DNA of 64,000 nt from Capsicum annuum (Eukaryota > Streptophyta > Magnoliopsida > Solanales > Solanaceae), in NCBI RefSeq assembly GCF_002878395.1, contig NC_061119.1, positions 18,057,192 through 18,121,191 on the forward strand. Reading direction: 5' to 3'. The stretch's first letter is position 1. Every line of letters begins with the position of its first letter. Under the pieces are notes generated by a model. It did not search any database. It saw only the letters and a list, made by a program, of their open reading frames with translations, and was not told the origin of the DNA. Made by a program: the position numbers and the translations under genes. Shown in pieces: positions 47,901 through 58,036 of the stretch.

Positions 47901-48577
47901 CCAAGTAGTCAATTTTTAGCATTTATTGTCAGTTATACTAATTGTACCCATTACTCAGATAATGACAGTGTATTAAAATGCTTGGTCTTGTATATTCAGT
48001 TTTACATGTTCACGTGATTTCACTCAGTTCTGCATATATTTTAGTTAGTCCTTACCTCACATACCAGTATATTCAAAGTACAGACCGCATACTTTTCTAT
48101 TGCGCTATGTTTTCTTATAACATAGGTTTGGATGCTCAGTTTCCCGATAGTTCTTAATAGTCCAGCATCACTTAGTAGCAGTAGTAGTGAGTCCTCTTCC
48201 ATCAAGAACGTGGCATGTTATACTATTATTTCAGTATCTATCTATATCTAGTCAATCAAAGTTAGTTGGGGGTTTGTCCCATCAACTCCCTATGATTCTT
48301 AGAGGCTCTCAGACAGTTAGACAGTCATTCAATTTTCAGTTGCTATCAGATGTTATAGATAGTTTTGGTTTACAATATTTACCCGACTTTTTGGATATGT
48401 CTTTTATATATTTTGGTATTTAGACTGATCGTATCTTATTGGTTTATCTTCCGCATAAGTTGCTTTACTTTAATTTCATTCAGTGCTCGTAGAAGGTAGC
48501 AGACCATGTATTAGTTTGGGGTTACTTATGGTCTTAAAAACCATGTCACAACTAGGGGATAGCCTCTGGTCGTGACA
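47901..48577 (+). repeat. 3' LTR of the chromovirus, right part
   Basis: Aligns with 16589-17242 of the 5' LTR from CCAAGTAGTCA through AATGACAGTGTATTAAAATG and GGGTTTGTCCCATCAACTCC to GGTCGTGACA, the LTR end. Confidence 0.88.
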
Positions 48578-49396
48578 ATTATGCTTCAGACAATCTAATC
48601 AAATTAACCAACAATAGCTTTGTACCCTTATAAATTCTCACCTCGGTCATCCTTTGGACCATTTGGAGAAACCAAAACTCCATAACTTTCAATAACTAAG
48701 CCTCTATAATCTCTCTAATAATGGTTGAAACTAATGCTATAGAATACTTCCACTTGGGTCCTTGCAAAACTCATCGTAGCCCTAGAAGAACTTCTATAAT
48801 TATTAAATAGGAACCGTTGCCATTAGGCTTCTATAATAAATATAAATGGCACATTTGACCATGTGAACAATAATAGTGGATCAAGAGGATTCATACAAAA
48901 CCATACTGAGGGTTGGATTTCAGGATTCACTCATTTCCAATAAGAAAAAACTGCTATACAGATGAAAATGACAACTCTTCTGTATGGACTGAAATTAATT
49001 ACAGAAAAGAACCTATTACCTATAATTGTGGATACGGACTCTCAGGTACTTATCAATATGATAAAAGAAAATAATCAGACTTTCTCACACATTTTATCGG
49101 ATTGCAGGTCGCTCATCAAGGAGATGAATGAACCATAACTCATCTATGTCTGCAGAGAAGGAAATGTGATGGCAAATGAAATGGTTGTGTTTGCAAGGCA
49201 TAACATGATGGTCATTGACAGTCAACAAAACCAAAGAGTGGGAAGCAATGTCCTAACATTTGATTCCCTTCCCCCTTTTATCTTCCATGCTCTTTTAGAA
49301 GACAATCAATCAAATGGAACTACACGTGTAGTTCCTTATCTGTAATGAACTCTTTGTTGTTTAGAATAAATTATCTCTTCTCAACCAAAAAAAATT
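48578..49396 (+). pseudogene. L1-type LINE ORF2, RNase H-like end, and LINE 3' end
   Basis: The frame picks up where 15088 left off: SDNLIKLTNNSFVPL, VILWTIWRNQNSITFNN, and then an RNase H-type domain. In that domain, GWISGFTHF is followed by MKMTTLLYGLKLITEKNLLP, VDTDSQVLINMIKENNQT, ILSDCRSLIKEMNEP and VCREGNVMANEMVVFARH, with the acidic residues at the usual places. Stops and frameshifts occur near 48850-48960 and 49130. The element ends with AATAAATTATCTCTTCTC and a short A-run (AACCAAAAAAAA to 49396). This fragment proves that the sequence at 15089-48577 is an insertion in one LINE. Confidence 0.85.
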
Positions 49397-49904
49397 CTTT
49401 TAAGTATTCTATTAGCACCTTTAAATTTAATACATAAAATTTCTCCGGGATGATGCTTGAGTTACATTAGTACACAGAGTCGCGACATAGCCAGACCAAT
49501 GTTGGGTCAAACTTGGTAAGTGTAGTCTAAATTTTGTATTAAAAATTTCTTTATCTAAATAATAAAACTTATCAGTTATTTTTTATAATAGATTTAATAT
49601 TATTTTATTTTTTTTGCTTTATTTTTTGTATTATATATTTTTTTAATTAATATCTAATATTAACTCTAATTGACTTTGTAGTTAAGGACTTTACAAGAAA
49701 CCTTGCTAATGTGGTCTTTATGCATGAAGTTATTTTGTGAAGTATATGTTATGATTGAAGAAAAGAATTTTCTTGTGATTTGAGGTAAGTTTTTTTGACA
49801 ATTTATTCTAATGTCAATTACTATTTTCTGATAATGTTACTTTTTCATATATACTTTTATTGATTGACGAGAGACACACGTGCAAAGATCGTGTATTAAA
49901 CTAG
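49397..49904 (+). mobile_element. Helitron-like 3' terminus
   Basis: The right end has a hairpin (ACACG at 49876-49880 pairing with CGTGT at 49890-49894) followed by ATTAAACTAG and then T at 49905. A short GC-containing hairpin a few bases before CTAG or CTRR, with insertion next to T, is the Helitron 3' signature. No Rep/helicase is present and the 5' TC end was not found, so only the right boundary is supported. It abuts a copia LTR that lacks its own first bases, as expected if it inserted there. Confidence 0.5.
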
Positions 49905-50808
49905 TATATTATAATAATGAAAAATTAATAAATAAATATATGCAGGATACACTGAAGATATTGTCACATCATGGAAGATCTTCCAGGAGCCATCTATGGA
50001 AGAGTATCTCGGGTGATCCACCTTACAAGAAAGTCGATCCCCATCTACAAGGAGCAGGCGCAGGATTTGAAATCACACCAATCAAAGATCTTATTAGATC
50101 CCAAAGTATAAGGAAGGCGATTGATAATCAATCACACCAATATCTCTCATGGAAAGGCAAAAGAAAGGAAGATCACACCCTTTACATAGACATATATGAT
50201 ATAAACATGTATGGTTGTTAGCCTATGTTCAAGAAAAGAAGGTTGCGCCACACGTACGGATATATCTGATATGGGCATACAATATGGTGAAATTCCTCAA
50301 TCGAGGAATCAATTCAAATCCTTGGTTGAGAAGAAATCACTTGGGTTTTCTTTACAGAGCAAAAAAGCTTAATTAACTGAAGGCTATAAAATAGAAGATT
50401 GAAGACCAAAGACAATATGCAACTTCACAAGAAATACATAGTATGTCTCAATCTTAGTTTCAATAAATCTTTGTATCTTTTAATTTATAATTGTTACAAA
50501 AGATAAAGATCGAGTCAACTTAGTCATATCAATTGAGAAATTTTTCAATACATATGTACTCCAACTCTACTTTGACAGCTATAAGAAAACCCTCGTAACC
50601 CAAGGGGACTGGAAGTAGTCAACACATTGGTGTTTCGAGCCAGTTTAAATCTCTGTGTTATTATCTTACTTATCTATTTGTTTTGTTTACGCATTTGAAT
50701 TCCAATCTATTTTGGTCAGTATATCTACTTGCAGGTGAGTCGACTGCCACGACTGATCAGTCGACTCAAGAAAAGTTTTCAATTTACCCCTCCCCCTCTT
50801 GAATTTCA
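49905..50808 (+). repeat. 5' LTR of the copia element, first bases missing
   Basis: Matches 57100-58036 from TATTATAATAATGA through AATAAATATATGCAGGATAC and GGAAGATCTTCCAGGAGCCA to TTGAATTTCA. The 3' LTR start TGTTAGACCCATATTTAC has no counterpart here; a Helitron-like end sits in its place. Confidence 0.88.
50737..50767. repeat. Inverted repeat in the copia LTR
   Basis: GAGTCGACT (50737-50745) and AGTCGACTC (50759-50767) can pair with a 13-nt loop. The 3' LTR has the same structure at 57966-57996 with one changed base, so it was in the original element. Confidence 0.8.
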
Positions 50809-50825
50809 ATTAGTGTCAGAGTAGG
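50809..50825 (+). other. Primer binding site, copia element
   Basis: ATTAGTGTCAGAGTAGG directly follows the LTR end. It corresponds to TGGTATCAGAGCAGG-type tRNA-Met sites with several changes. Confidence 0.7.
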
Positions 50826-50868
50826 TCTCACTAATAGTGTTGCTTAATCAGACGTGAGCAAAGATCCA

Positions 50869-51860
50869 ATGGAAAACTATCTGATTTCAGGAGCTCTTTT
50901 TCAAGTCGATCACTCGTCCAAAAGACCACTATACTTCAATAGACAACACTCTCTCATTGGAAGAACAGATTCAAAATTTTTGTTTAGTCAAATAACTTCC
51001 AAGCCTGGGTTGTCATTAAGAAGGGATCAATGCCCATTCCAGGAATTAAAGAAAAACAGAAAGATAAGGAATCAAGCAGTGTTAACATGGATGTTTTTGA
51101 AAACTTTGAAATCACTAAGGAACAACAAGAGTTAATTCAAACTAACACAAGGGCTATAGTTTACTCTACTATGCAGTTAGCAGAGCAGAATATGACAAGA
51201 TATAAACCTATGAAACCGCAAAAAAAATATGGTATAAATTAGAAGTAACCTACTAAGGAACCACCAAAGTCAAAAAGGCGAGAATAAGTGCTCTGGTCAA
51301 TAAATATCGGCTCTTCATAATGAAAGAAAATGAAAGCACGGAATCAATGTTTGCTCAATTTAGCAAAAATTGAATGCGAATTAAAGTCCTCGAAAATGAT
51401 CTATCCAAACAGTCTGAAAGTTCAAAGCTTATAAGAAGTCTTCCAAAAGCATGGAAAACTAAAGTTGTCATTCTAGAAGATGGGAATCTTCACAATATGA
51501 CCAACGATGAATTAATAGGTAACCTCATTACCTATGAATAAAATCATATTAAGAAACAAAGAAAGAAACCAGTGGCCTTCAATGTTGTAACAATCGAAGA
51601 AGAGAAATCCCTAGAAGAAGACACAACGAAGGAATAACTCTTATAAACCATAGAGTAAGGCAAATCTTAAAACAATGGCAGCAGAGACCATAAGGATTCA
51701 AGAACAATGAATTCATAAAGATCGATAATTGTTGTTGTTACTGTGGGAAGTCGGAACACATTAAACAGAATTATCTAGAATTAAGGAAAATATCATCCAG
51801 GAAAAATAAAAACTTTGGGGCATGAAGTGATAAAGATGAAATTAAAGAGGAGAGAAAAAC
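50869..51860 (+). pseudogene. Copia gag
   Basis: The first in-frame ATG is at 50869; the likely original start at 50854 is GTG. Readable blocks are MENYLISGALFQVDHSSKRP, VFENFEITKEQQELIQTNTR, AKKIWYKLEVTY, MKENESTESMFAQFSK and LIRSLPKAWKTKVVILEDG, with NLHNMTNDELIGNLITYE. The zinc knuckle at 51731-51772 is CCYCGKSEHIKQNY: the last ligand is Tyr where Cys is expected. Stops at 51240, 51375 and 51540, with frameshifts near 51030 and 51200, break it. Confidence 0.82.
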
Positions 51861-53465
51861 GACAAACATGTGCTTTATGGCCAAAGGTGAACCAAGTGAG
51901 GAACTTATCCACAAACTATAGGAAAGGAATGTGGGTCATCGACAACGGATATTCCAAATACATGACCGTAAAAAAAGAAAATTTTTTGTCTTTACAAAAA
52001 ATAGAAGGAGGATCAGTCGATTTGGTGATTAGGCCAAAGATGATGTCATTGAAGTTGGCTCAGTAAAGCTGAACTCCTCCTGCAAACTTATTAAAGTATA
52101 TCTCGTGGATGGACTCAAACACAACCTACTGAGTATCAGTCAACTATGTGATGCAAGATTCAGAGTATTCATTAAAGCTGAGAGTTTCTCCATCAAACAT
52201 GAAAAGAGAAATATTTGTCTTATCGGTGAATGTGTTGATGATATTTATGTTCTTAATAATCCTGATTTTGCCACCTTGACTTGTCTCTCTGTGCAAATAA
52301 ATGTTACATAGTTGTCATACAAAAAATTGGGCATGCCAGCATGCATGCCATCGAAAAACTCTCTATACTTGAACTGGTAAAAGGTCCGCTAAAGCTAAAG
52401 TTTGAGAAGGATAATATCTATAATGCTTGTCAACTTGGAAAAAAAGACTCGGACATCATTTAAAGTCAAAGACATTGTCACTACCACCAAACCTCTTCAA
52501 ACAAACCACATGGATTTGTTTGACCCCACCAAGACCGCAAGTATTGATGGAAAAAGATACGTATCTGTTATTGTTGATGATTATTCTTGTTTTACGTGGG
52601 TAATGCTTCTTGATCACAAGCATGAAGCGTTTACCTATTTTAAGATCTTTTGTAGAAGAGTACAAAAAGAAGCAGGGCATTTTATAACTTATGTTCATAG
52701 TGATCATGGTCGAGAATTCGAAAACAAATCTTTCAAAGAATACTGGGCTCAAAATGGATGCTCACAAAAATTTTCATCGCCTTGATCTCCCCAATTAAAA
52801 GGTGTGGTGGAATGAAAGAATATATATCTTTAAGAGATTGCAAGAACTATGCTCTTGGAACATAATCTACCAAATCATTTTTGGGAAGATGCGGTAAGCA
52901 CAACATGTCATATTCTAAATAGATGTCTCATCATACCAATTCGAAAGAAAATTCACTATAAGATGCGAAGAGAGAAAAAACCTAATATAAATTATTTTCA
53001 TCCTTTTGGATGTAAATACTTCATCCACAACAATAGTAAGAATAACTTAGAAAATTTTGACCCACGATGTAATGAAGGTATTTTTCTTGGGTACTCTCCC
53101 ATCAATCGTGCTTATCGAGATTTTAATAAATAGACTCTATGTGCTGAATAATCTATGCACATTGTATTTGATGAAACTAATCACTCTCTTATAAGCTTAA
53201 GTTTTGATAAAGAGTAGGTTAGAGATCTAAAGCCAGGAGCCAAAGCAGATATAACTCCTGAACCATCAATTATTGAGTTGACTACAGTCCATCCAAAGTC
53301 GGCTCCCATTGATGAAACAATGAAAACAAATGTTCCAAGAGAATGGAGACATAATACAAGTTTTCCAAATGAATTTACCATTGGAAACCCAGATGACAAG
53401 GTGAAAATAAGAGCTTCATTAAGAAAATAGGCATTTGTTGCTCCTGTATCATAAATTGGCCCCAA
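51861..53465 (+). pseudogene. Copia protease and integrase
   Basis: Protease start reads WVIDNGYSKYMTVKKENFLS, where the catalytic D-S/T-G is D-N-G. GAG-pre-integrase follows (VDGLKHNLLSISQLCDARFR). The integrase core has HMDLFDP, VIVDDYSCFTWVMLLDHKHE, HSDHGREFENKSF and, after a stop at 52783 and a frameshift, a GVVE-type final acidic position. The C-terminal part has FHPFGCKYFIHNNSKNNLEN and GIFLGYSPINRAYRDFN. Stops at 52311 and 53131 are among the breaks. The enzyme would insert the DNA copy. Confidence 0.83.
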
Positions 53466-53499
53466 GAAGGTTAATAAGGCCCTTAAATATGAGTCTTAG

Positions 53500-54988
53500 A
53501 TCGAATACATGAAGGAAGAATTAGAATAGTTTGAACAAAATCAAGTCTGGAACCTAGTAGATAGACATAAGAACTATTTAGTTTTTAGAACCAAATGGGT
53601 CTACTGGAATAAATTGAACGAGGAAGGTAAGATTATCAGAAATAAGGCTAGACCTGTAGCTCAAGGCAACTCCCAACAAGAAAGTATTGATTACGCTGAA
53701 ACCTTTGTCCCTGTAGTAAGTTTAGAGTCGGTTAAAATTTTGTTAGCTTTTGCGGCCTTCAAATATTTTAAATTATATCAAATAGATGTTAAGATTTCTT
53801 TTCTAAATAGGTTTATTCATGAGGAACTTTATATAAAACAACCTCCCGATTTTGAAAATCCATCCTATACAAATCATATTTTCAAACTATCAAAAGCACT
53901 CAATGGTCTCAAACAAGATCCAAAAGCTTGGTATGAGAGGTTGAGTACTTTTCTATTAAACAATAATTTTTAAAGAGGTAAAATTAATACTACTCTTTTT
54001 GCTCAGAAGCTAGACTCTAATCTACTCGTTGCGCAAAGTTATTTTGATGATATTATCTTTGGTATCCCTAATGTTTTCTTGTGTGAGAATTTTGCAAATT
54101 TGATGAAAGGATAATTTGAAATGAGTCTCATGGGAGAACTCACATTCTTTTTGGGATTACAAATCAAGCAAACTTTCAAAGGTAAATTTATCAGTCAAGT
54201 CAAATATACCAATGAACTCATCAAAAAGTCTGGTATGAAAAAAGGAAAGGCATATGGAACTCCAATGAGTCCCTCTACAAATCTTGACTCAGACACATCC
54301 AAAAAAGATGTTGATGAAAATACCTACAAAGGAATGATTGGATCTCTCCTTTACTTGACTATAGGTAGACCAGATATTATGTTCAATGTATGTAAGTGTG
54401 CAAGGTTCTATTCAGCTCCTAACGAGTCCCATTTGACTGTCGTCAAAAAAATTATTCAATTATCTCATAGGGATATAAAATATTGAACTACGGTACCCTC
54501 GTTCCTTATATTTTGATTCAATCGGATATTAGATGCTGAATTTGAAGGTTATAAGAGTGATAGAAAAAACACAAGTGGAATATGTTAAATTCTTGGTGAT
54601 GCACTGATTTTATGGCATAACAAGAAACAAACTTCAATTGCTCTATCAACTACTAAAGTTGAATACATAGTCGTTGAAAGTTATGGTACCCAAATTTTAT
54701 GGATTTATGCATCTGTTACTTGATTTTAATTTGTCTTTTGAATCTATGCCTATAATGTGTGACAACACCAGTATAATTAGTTTATCAAAAGATAGTGTGC
54801 ATCATTCTAGAGCTAAGCATATAAACATTAAGCATCATTTTATTCGAGATCATGTAGAACATGGAAATTTTTCTCTAAAATTTATTGATTCTGAAAATCA
54901 GTTGGCTGATACTTTTATAAAATCCATGTTAGAAGAAAGATTTTGTTCCTTAAGAAAAAAAGGTTGGTACTGCATTAATGATATTTGA
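53500..54988 (+). pseudogene. Copia reverse transcriptase and RNase H
   Basis: Blocks in order: VFRTKWVYWNKLNEEGKIIR, NKARPVAQGNSQQESIDYAE with TFVPVVSLESVKILLAFAA, YQIDVKISFLNRFIHEELYI, a LNGLKQDPKAWYERL stretch, then YFDDIIFG (Y-x-DD intact) near 54040-54063. LMGELTFFLGLQIKQTFKGK, PMSPSTNLDSD and MIGSLLYLTIGRPDIMFNV follow. RNase H has DAEFEGYKSDRKNTSG, KKQTSIALSTTKVEYIVVES, CDNTSIISLSKDSVHHSRAK and HINIKHHFIRDHVEHG. Stops at 53971, 54112 and 54484 and a frameshift near 54700 inactivate it. Confidence 0.87.
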
Positions 54989-55303
54989 TTGTACCCTTTT
55001 TTCAACTTATTTTTATTTTATTTTTGGTAAATTTCCTTTCTGACTCAGCATCATCATCGCTCTTTAATCATCCTTTCATGCCTTCTTTTTCTCTCTGTCC
55101 TTAGTTACCGCCACTTTAACCTTTTGTTTTCCCAACAAGTCTATTATCCTTTGACTTCACCAGTCACCTCAATTCACTTCACCCATTTTTATCTCCCCCC
55201 TAGTTCACCTCTTTCCTTTTTATATTTTCACCCTTTCATCCCCCTTCCCACCTTTTTAAACTTTTTCCAAGCACTTTTCTCCCAAATGACTAGAACCTGA
55301 TCA

Positions 55304-56700
55304 ATGGATAATCTCACTAAAACACCTCCAGATTGCCACACTGACAATCATGATACTGTTCTTATATCTGACACCTCTGAGGATGCCTCATCACATTCCT
55401 TCCTCTCATATGCTCCTAAAAAAATGCTCAGCCCCAAGCACAAATTCTTCTATCAATAAATCACATCCATCCTCTCTAGAATCTCTTCCCCTAGAGGACA
55501 TACATAAATTTTGGACTTATTCTCAAAGGAAGAAGTTTTCCGCTACAAAAATCATTCTGTTGTGCCCGATCGAATAGTCAATCTCTCTCAGTTGAAGGAA
55601 TCTCACTGCAATGTAAGTTCCTTCTTTAAATCTCAAGATTTATCTTTTGTGTTTTGTCTCTATGGAATGGAGGTTTATGAGAACTCTGTGCATATGTTCT
55701 ATGTGAATCTTTGTATTTCTCAATATAGCGGCGAATTGGAAGCTCTTGTGCTTGGAACAAAAATTATTTTAAACGACTTCTTATTTGAAATGGTCTGTGA
55801 CACTAAGTTCTTCGGGGTAATTCCTTCCATAAGTGGTACATGGCCTGAGAATTTTGAGGTTAGCTTTGAAGAAGCAAAAAAAGTTGTGTTTGACCCAGCA
55901 TAAATTTGTCCTCCTTTATCCCTTGTTTCTCAGCTTCAAGTACTGGATCATGGCTCATATATTTCCACCACACTTATTTCTCTAAATGGATCTCTTAGCA
56001 ATGTTACATAACATGATGTGTTTGTACAATACTGCATGATGAATAAGTACAAAATAAATTCAGCTCTTTGGTTTCGAGAGTACATGCTGGAAAGTATTGC
56101 AGATGCCCATGCCTCCACCAGTGTGCCTTATAGACTATTGATCACAAGAATCCTCATCTATTACTCTATTGACCTATCTACATACCCTGTTGTGGAAGTA
56201 TCAGCAGCCTATGAATCCGTGCTTTTTGCCAGCATAGGCTATGTCTTATTGGACAATAAATGATGCAAGAAGGATTCTGCAAAAGCAAAATTGTATCTTT
56301 ATAAGGTAAGCAAGTCTGTGTCTAACCCCGTGCTTCCTATGTTGAAGGAGTTAGAGGAGCTCAAGAATCAGCTCAAAGAAATCGAAGAAGGGTTGATGCT
56401 TCTTCAGGAGTAGATTTTCAGATTGTTATAGTTGGATAAGGATACCAGTTCTGATGTATGAAAGGTGCGACTGACTATCGATGAATCCAAGAAGGAAGGT
56501 GTCAAGCTATCCAACAAAATGTTTACATGTGTGGAATCCATCAAATTCGAAACCAACTCCTCTAATAACTAGCTTGCCGTACCAGTCCAAAATTCCTATT
56601 CTAGCTTCTCTAGAAATATCAAAAAATACTATGAACATTTGTATCACAACATGCACAATACTCTTACCTACTTTCTTTCTGGACAATCATTGAGATGATA
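55304..56700 (+). pseudogene. Third ORF of a SIRE-like element (envelope-like / plant transposon protein)
   Basis: It begins at an ATG (55304). An Asp/Ser-rich start is followed after a frameshift near 55510 by FSKEEVFRYKNHSVVPDRIV and then ISQYSGELEALVLGTKIILN and a DPA end at 55903. After a stop, a second domain reads FVQYCMMNKYKINSALWFRE and RLLITRILIYYSIDLSTYPV, and a predicted coiled coil follows (LKELEELKNQLKEIEEG, near 56345-56390). The layout, a helical domain then coiled coil after pol, matches the extra ORF of SIRE/Maximus elements, sometimes called envelope-like, and the putative plant transposon protein family. Function is unproven in the family. No clear signal peptide or terminal membrane anchor is visible here. 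Confidence 0.65.
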
Positions 56701-56876
56701 ACTGTTATTCAAAGGGGGGTTTCTATCCCTTTTTTTGTTGTAATTAATATTTTAACTCGTCCTGAAACATTTTTGCTTTCTGCATGACACATTGACTGCT
56801 TATCTACTTTGTGCCTATTTTTTCTGCTTGACTATGTGTTATTTTCTTTTGTATTTTGTTCTTTTTTATTATGTCA

Positions 56877-57071
56877 AAAGGGGGAGAAAATGAAATATTA
56901 GATAAGCCTCCGAGTTAGGGGGAGCAAGTAGACTACATGAACTCGGAGCATAAACTCAGAAGTCAATGACAACAAAGGCAAAGGAGTCGGCAAAGTGAGG
57001 GGGAGAAAGTCGACTACAAGAACATGGAAGTCACCTGATATTTATAATTTGTCATTATAAAAAAGGGGGAG
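56877..57071 (+). other. Four polypurine tracts before the copia 3' LTR
   Basis: AAAAGGGGGAGAAAA at 56877, AGGGGGAG at 56917 and 56998, and AAAAGGGGGAGCT ending at 57071 next to the LTR start. Repeated tracts here are a reported habit of SIRE elements. Confidence 0.8.
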
Positions 57072-57073
57072 CT

Positions 57074-58036
57074 TGTTAGACCCATATTTACATAATATAT
57101 TTTAATAATGACAAACTAATAAATAAATATATGCAGGATACACTGAAGATACGATCACCTTATGGAAGATCTTCCAGGAGCCACATATGGAGAAGTATCT
57201 TGGGTGATCTGCACTTAAAAGAAAGTCGATCCCTATCTACAAGGAGCGGGCGCCGAATTTGAAATGAGTTTAATCAAAGATCTCATTAGATTCCAAAGTA
57301 CAAGGAAGGTGATTGATAATCAATCACAACATCTCACACGGAAGGGCAGAAAAAGGAAGATCACACCCTCTACATGGACATATCTGATATGGACATGTAT
57401 GGTTTGAGTCTATGTTTGAGAAAATATGGTTGCACCATACGTATGGATATATCTGATATGGGCGTACCATATGGTGCAATTCCTCAATCAAGGAATCAAT
57501 TCAAATCCTTAATTGAGAAGAAATCACTTGAGTTTTTCTTATAGAGAAAATAAGCCGAATTAGCTAAAGGCTATAAAATAAAAGACTGAGGACCAAAGAC
57601 AACATGCAACTTCACAGAAAATTCTTAGTGTGTCTCAATCTTAGTCTTAATAAAGTTTTGTATCTTTTAAAGTTACAACTGTTAAAAAAGAGAAAGACCG
57701 AGTCAACTTAGTCATACTAGTTAAGGCTGTTTCATAAGACCTGAATAGCAAAATAAGATTCAGAACTTGTTCACTACATCTGTACTCCGACTCAACTTTG
57801 AAAGCTTTAATAAAACCCTTGTAATCCAAGGGGATTGGAAGTAGGTACCACATTGGTGTTTCAGACCAGTATAAACCTTTGTGTTATTATCTTACTTATC
57901 TATTTGTTTGTTTACGCGTACGCATTCGAAGTATAATCTGTCGGTCAGTATATCTACTTGCAGGTGAGTCGACTGTCACGACTAATCAGTCGACTTAAGA
58001 AAAGTTTTTAATTCATCCCCCCTATTGAATTTTACA
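57074..58036 (+). repeat. 3' LTR of the copia element
   Basis: Starts TGTTAGACCCATATTTAC and ends TTGAATTTTACA, 963 bp. The inverted repeat GAGTCGACT and AGTCGACTT is at 57966-57996. The following TGCAA (58037) has no certain partner at the damaged 5' end. Confidence 0.88.

Larger units (their letters stand above)
15089..48577 (+). mobile_element. Ty3/gypsy chromovirus (Tekay/Del-like), its 3' LTR split by a later insertion complex
   Basis: A 2.15 kb 5' LTR, tRNA-Met-type primer site, gag-pol with an integrase-linked chromodomain, polypurine tract and 3' LTR are all present on the + strand. The 3' LTR runs 22255-23223 and resumes at 47901-48577. The flanks ATTAC (15084-15088) and ATTAT (48578-48582) are a 5-bp target duplication with one change. 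Removing the element joins LINE frame RDIKNY to a continuing LINE sequence, which confirms both ends. The LTR size and chromodomain suggest the Tekay/Del lineage; the lineage call is from memory. Confidence 0.9.
49905..58036 (+). mobile_element. Ty1/copia element, SIRE/Maximus-like, inactive
   Basis: LTRs of about 0.9-1.0 kb, a mutated tRNA-Met primer site, gag-pol in copia order (protease, integrase, reverse transcriptase, RNase H), a third ORF after pol and several polypurine tracts before the 3' LTR. The extra envelope-like ORF and multiple tracts are known marks of the SIRE lineage. Every frame has stops. The 5' LTR lacks its first part. Confidence 0.88.

Noticed and set aside
48187..48423. 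78-codon + strand frame
   Set aside because: Inside the chromovirus 3' LTR; no such frame is kept in the 5' LTR.
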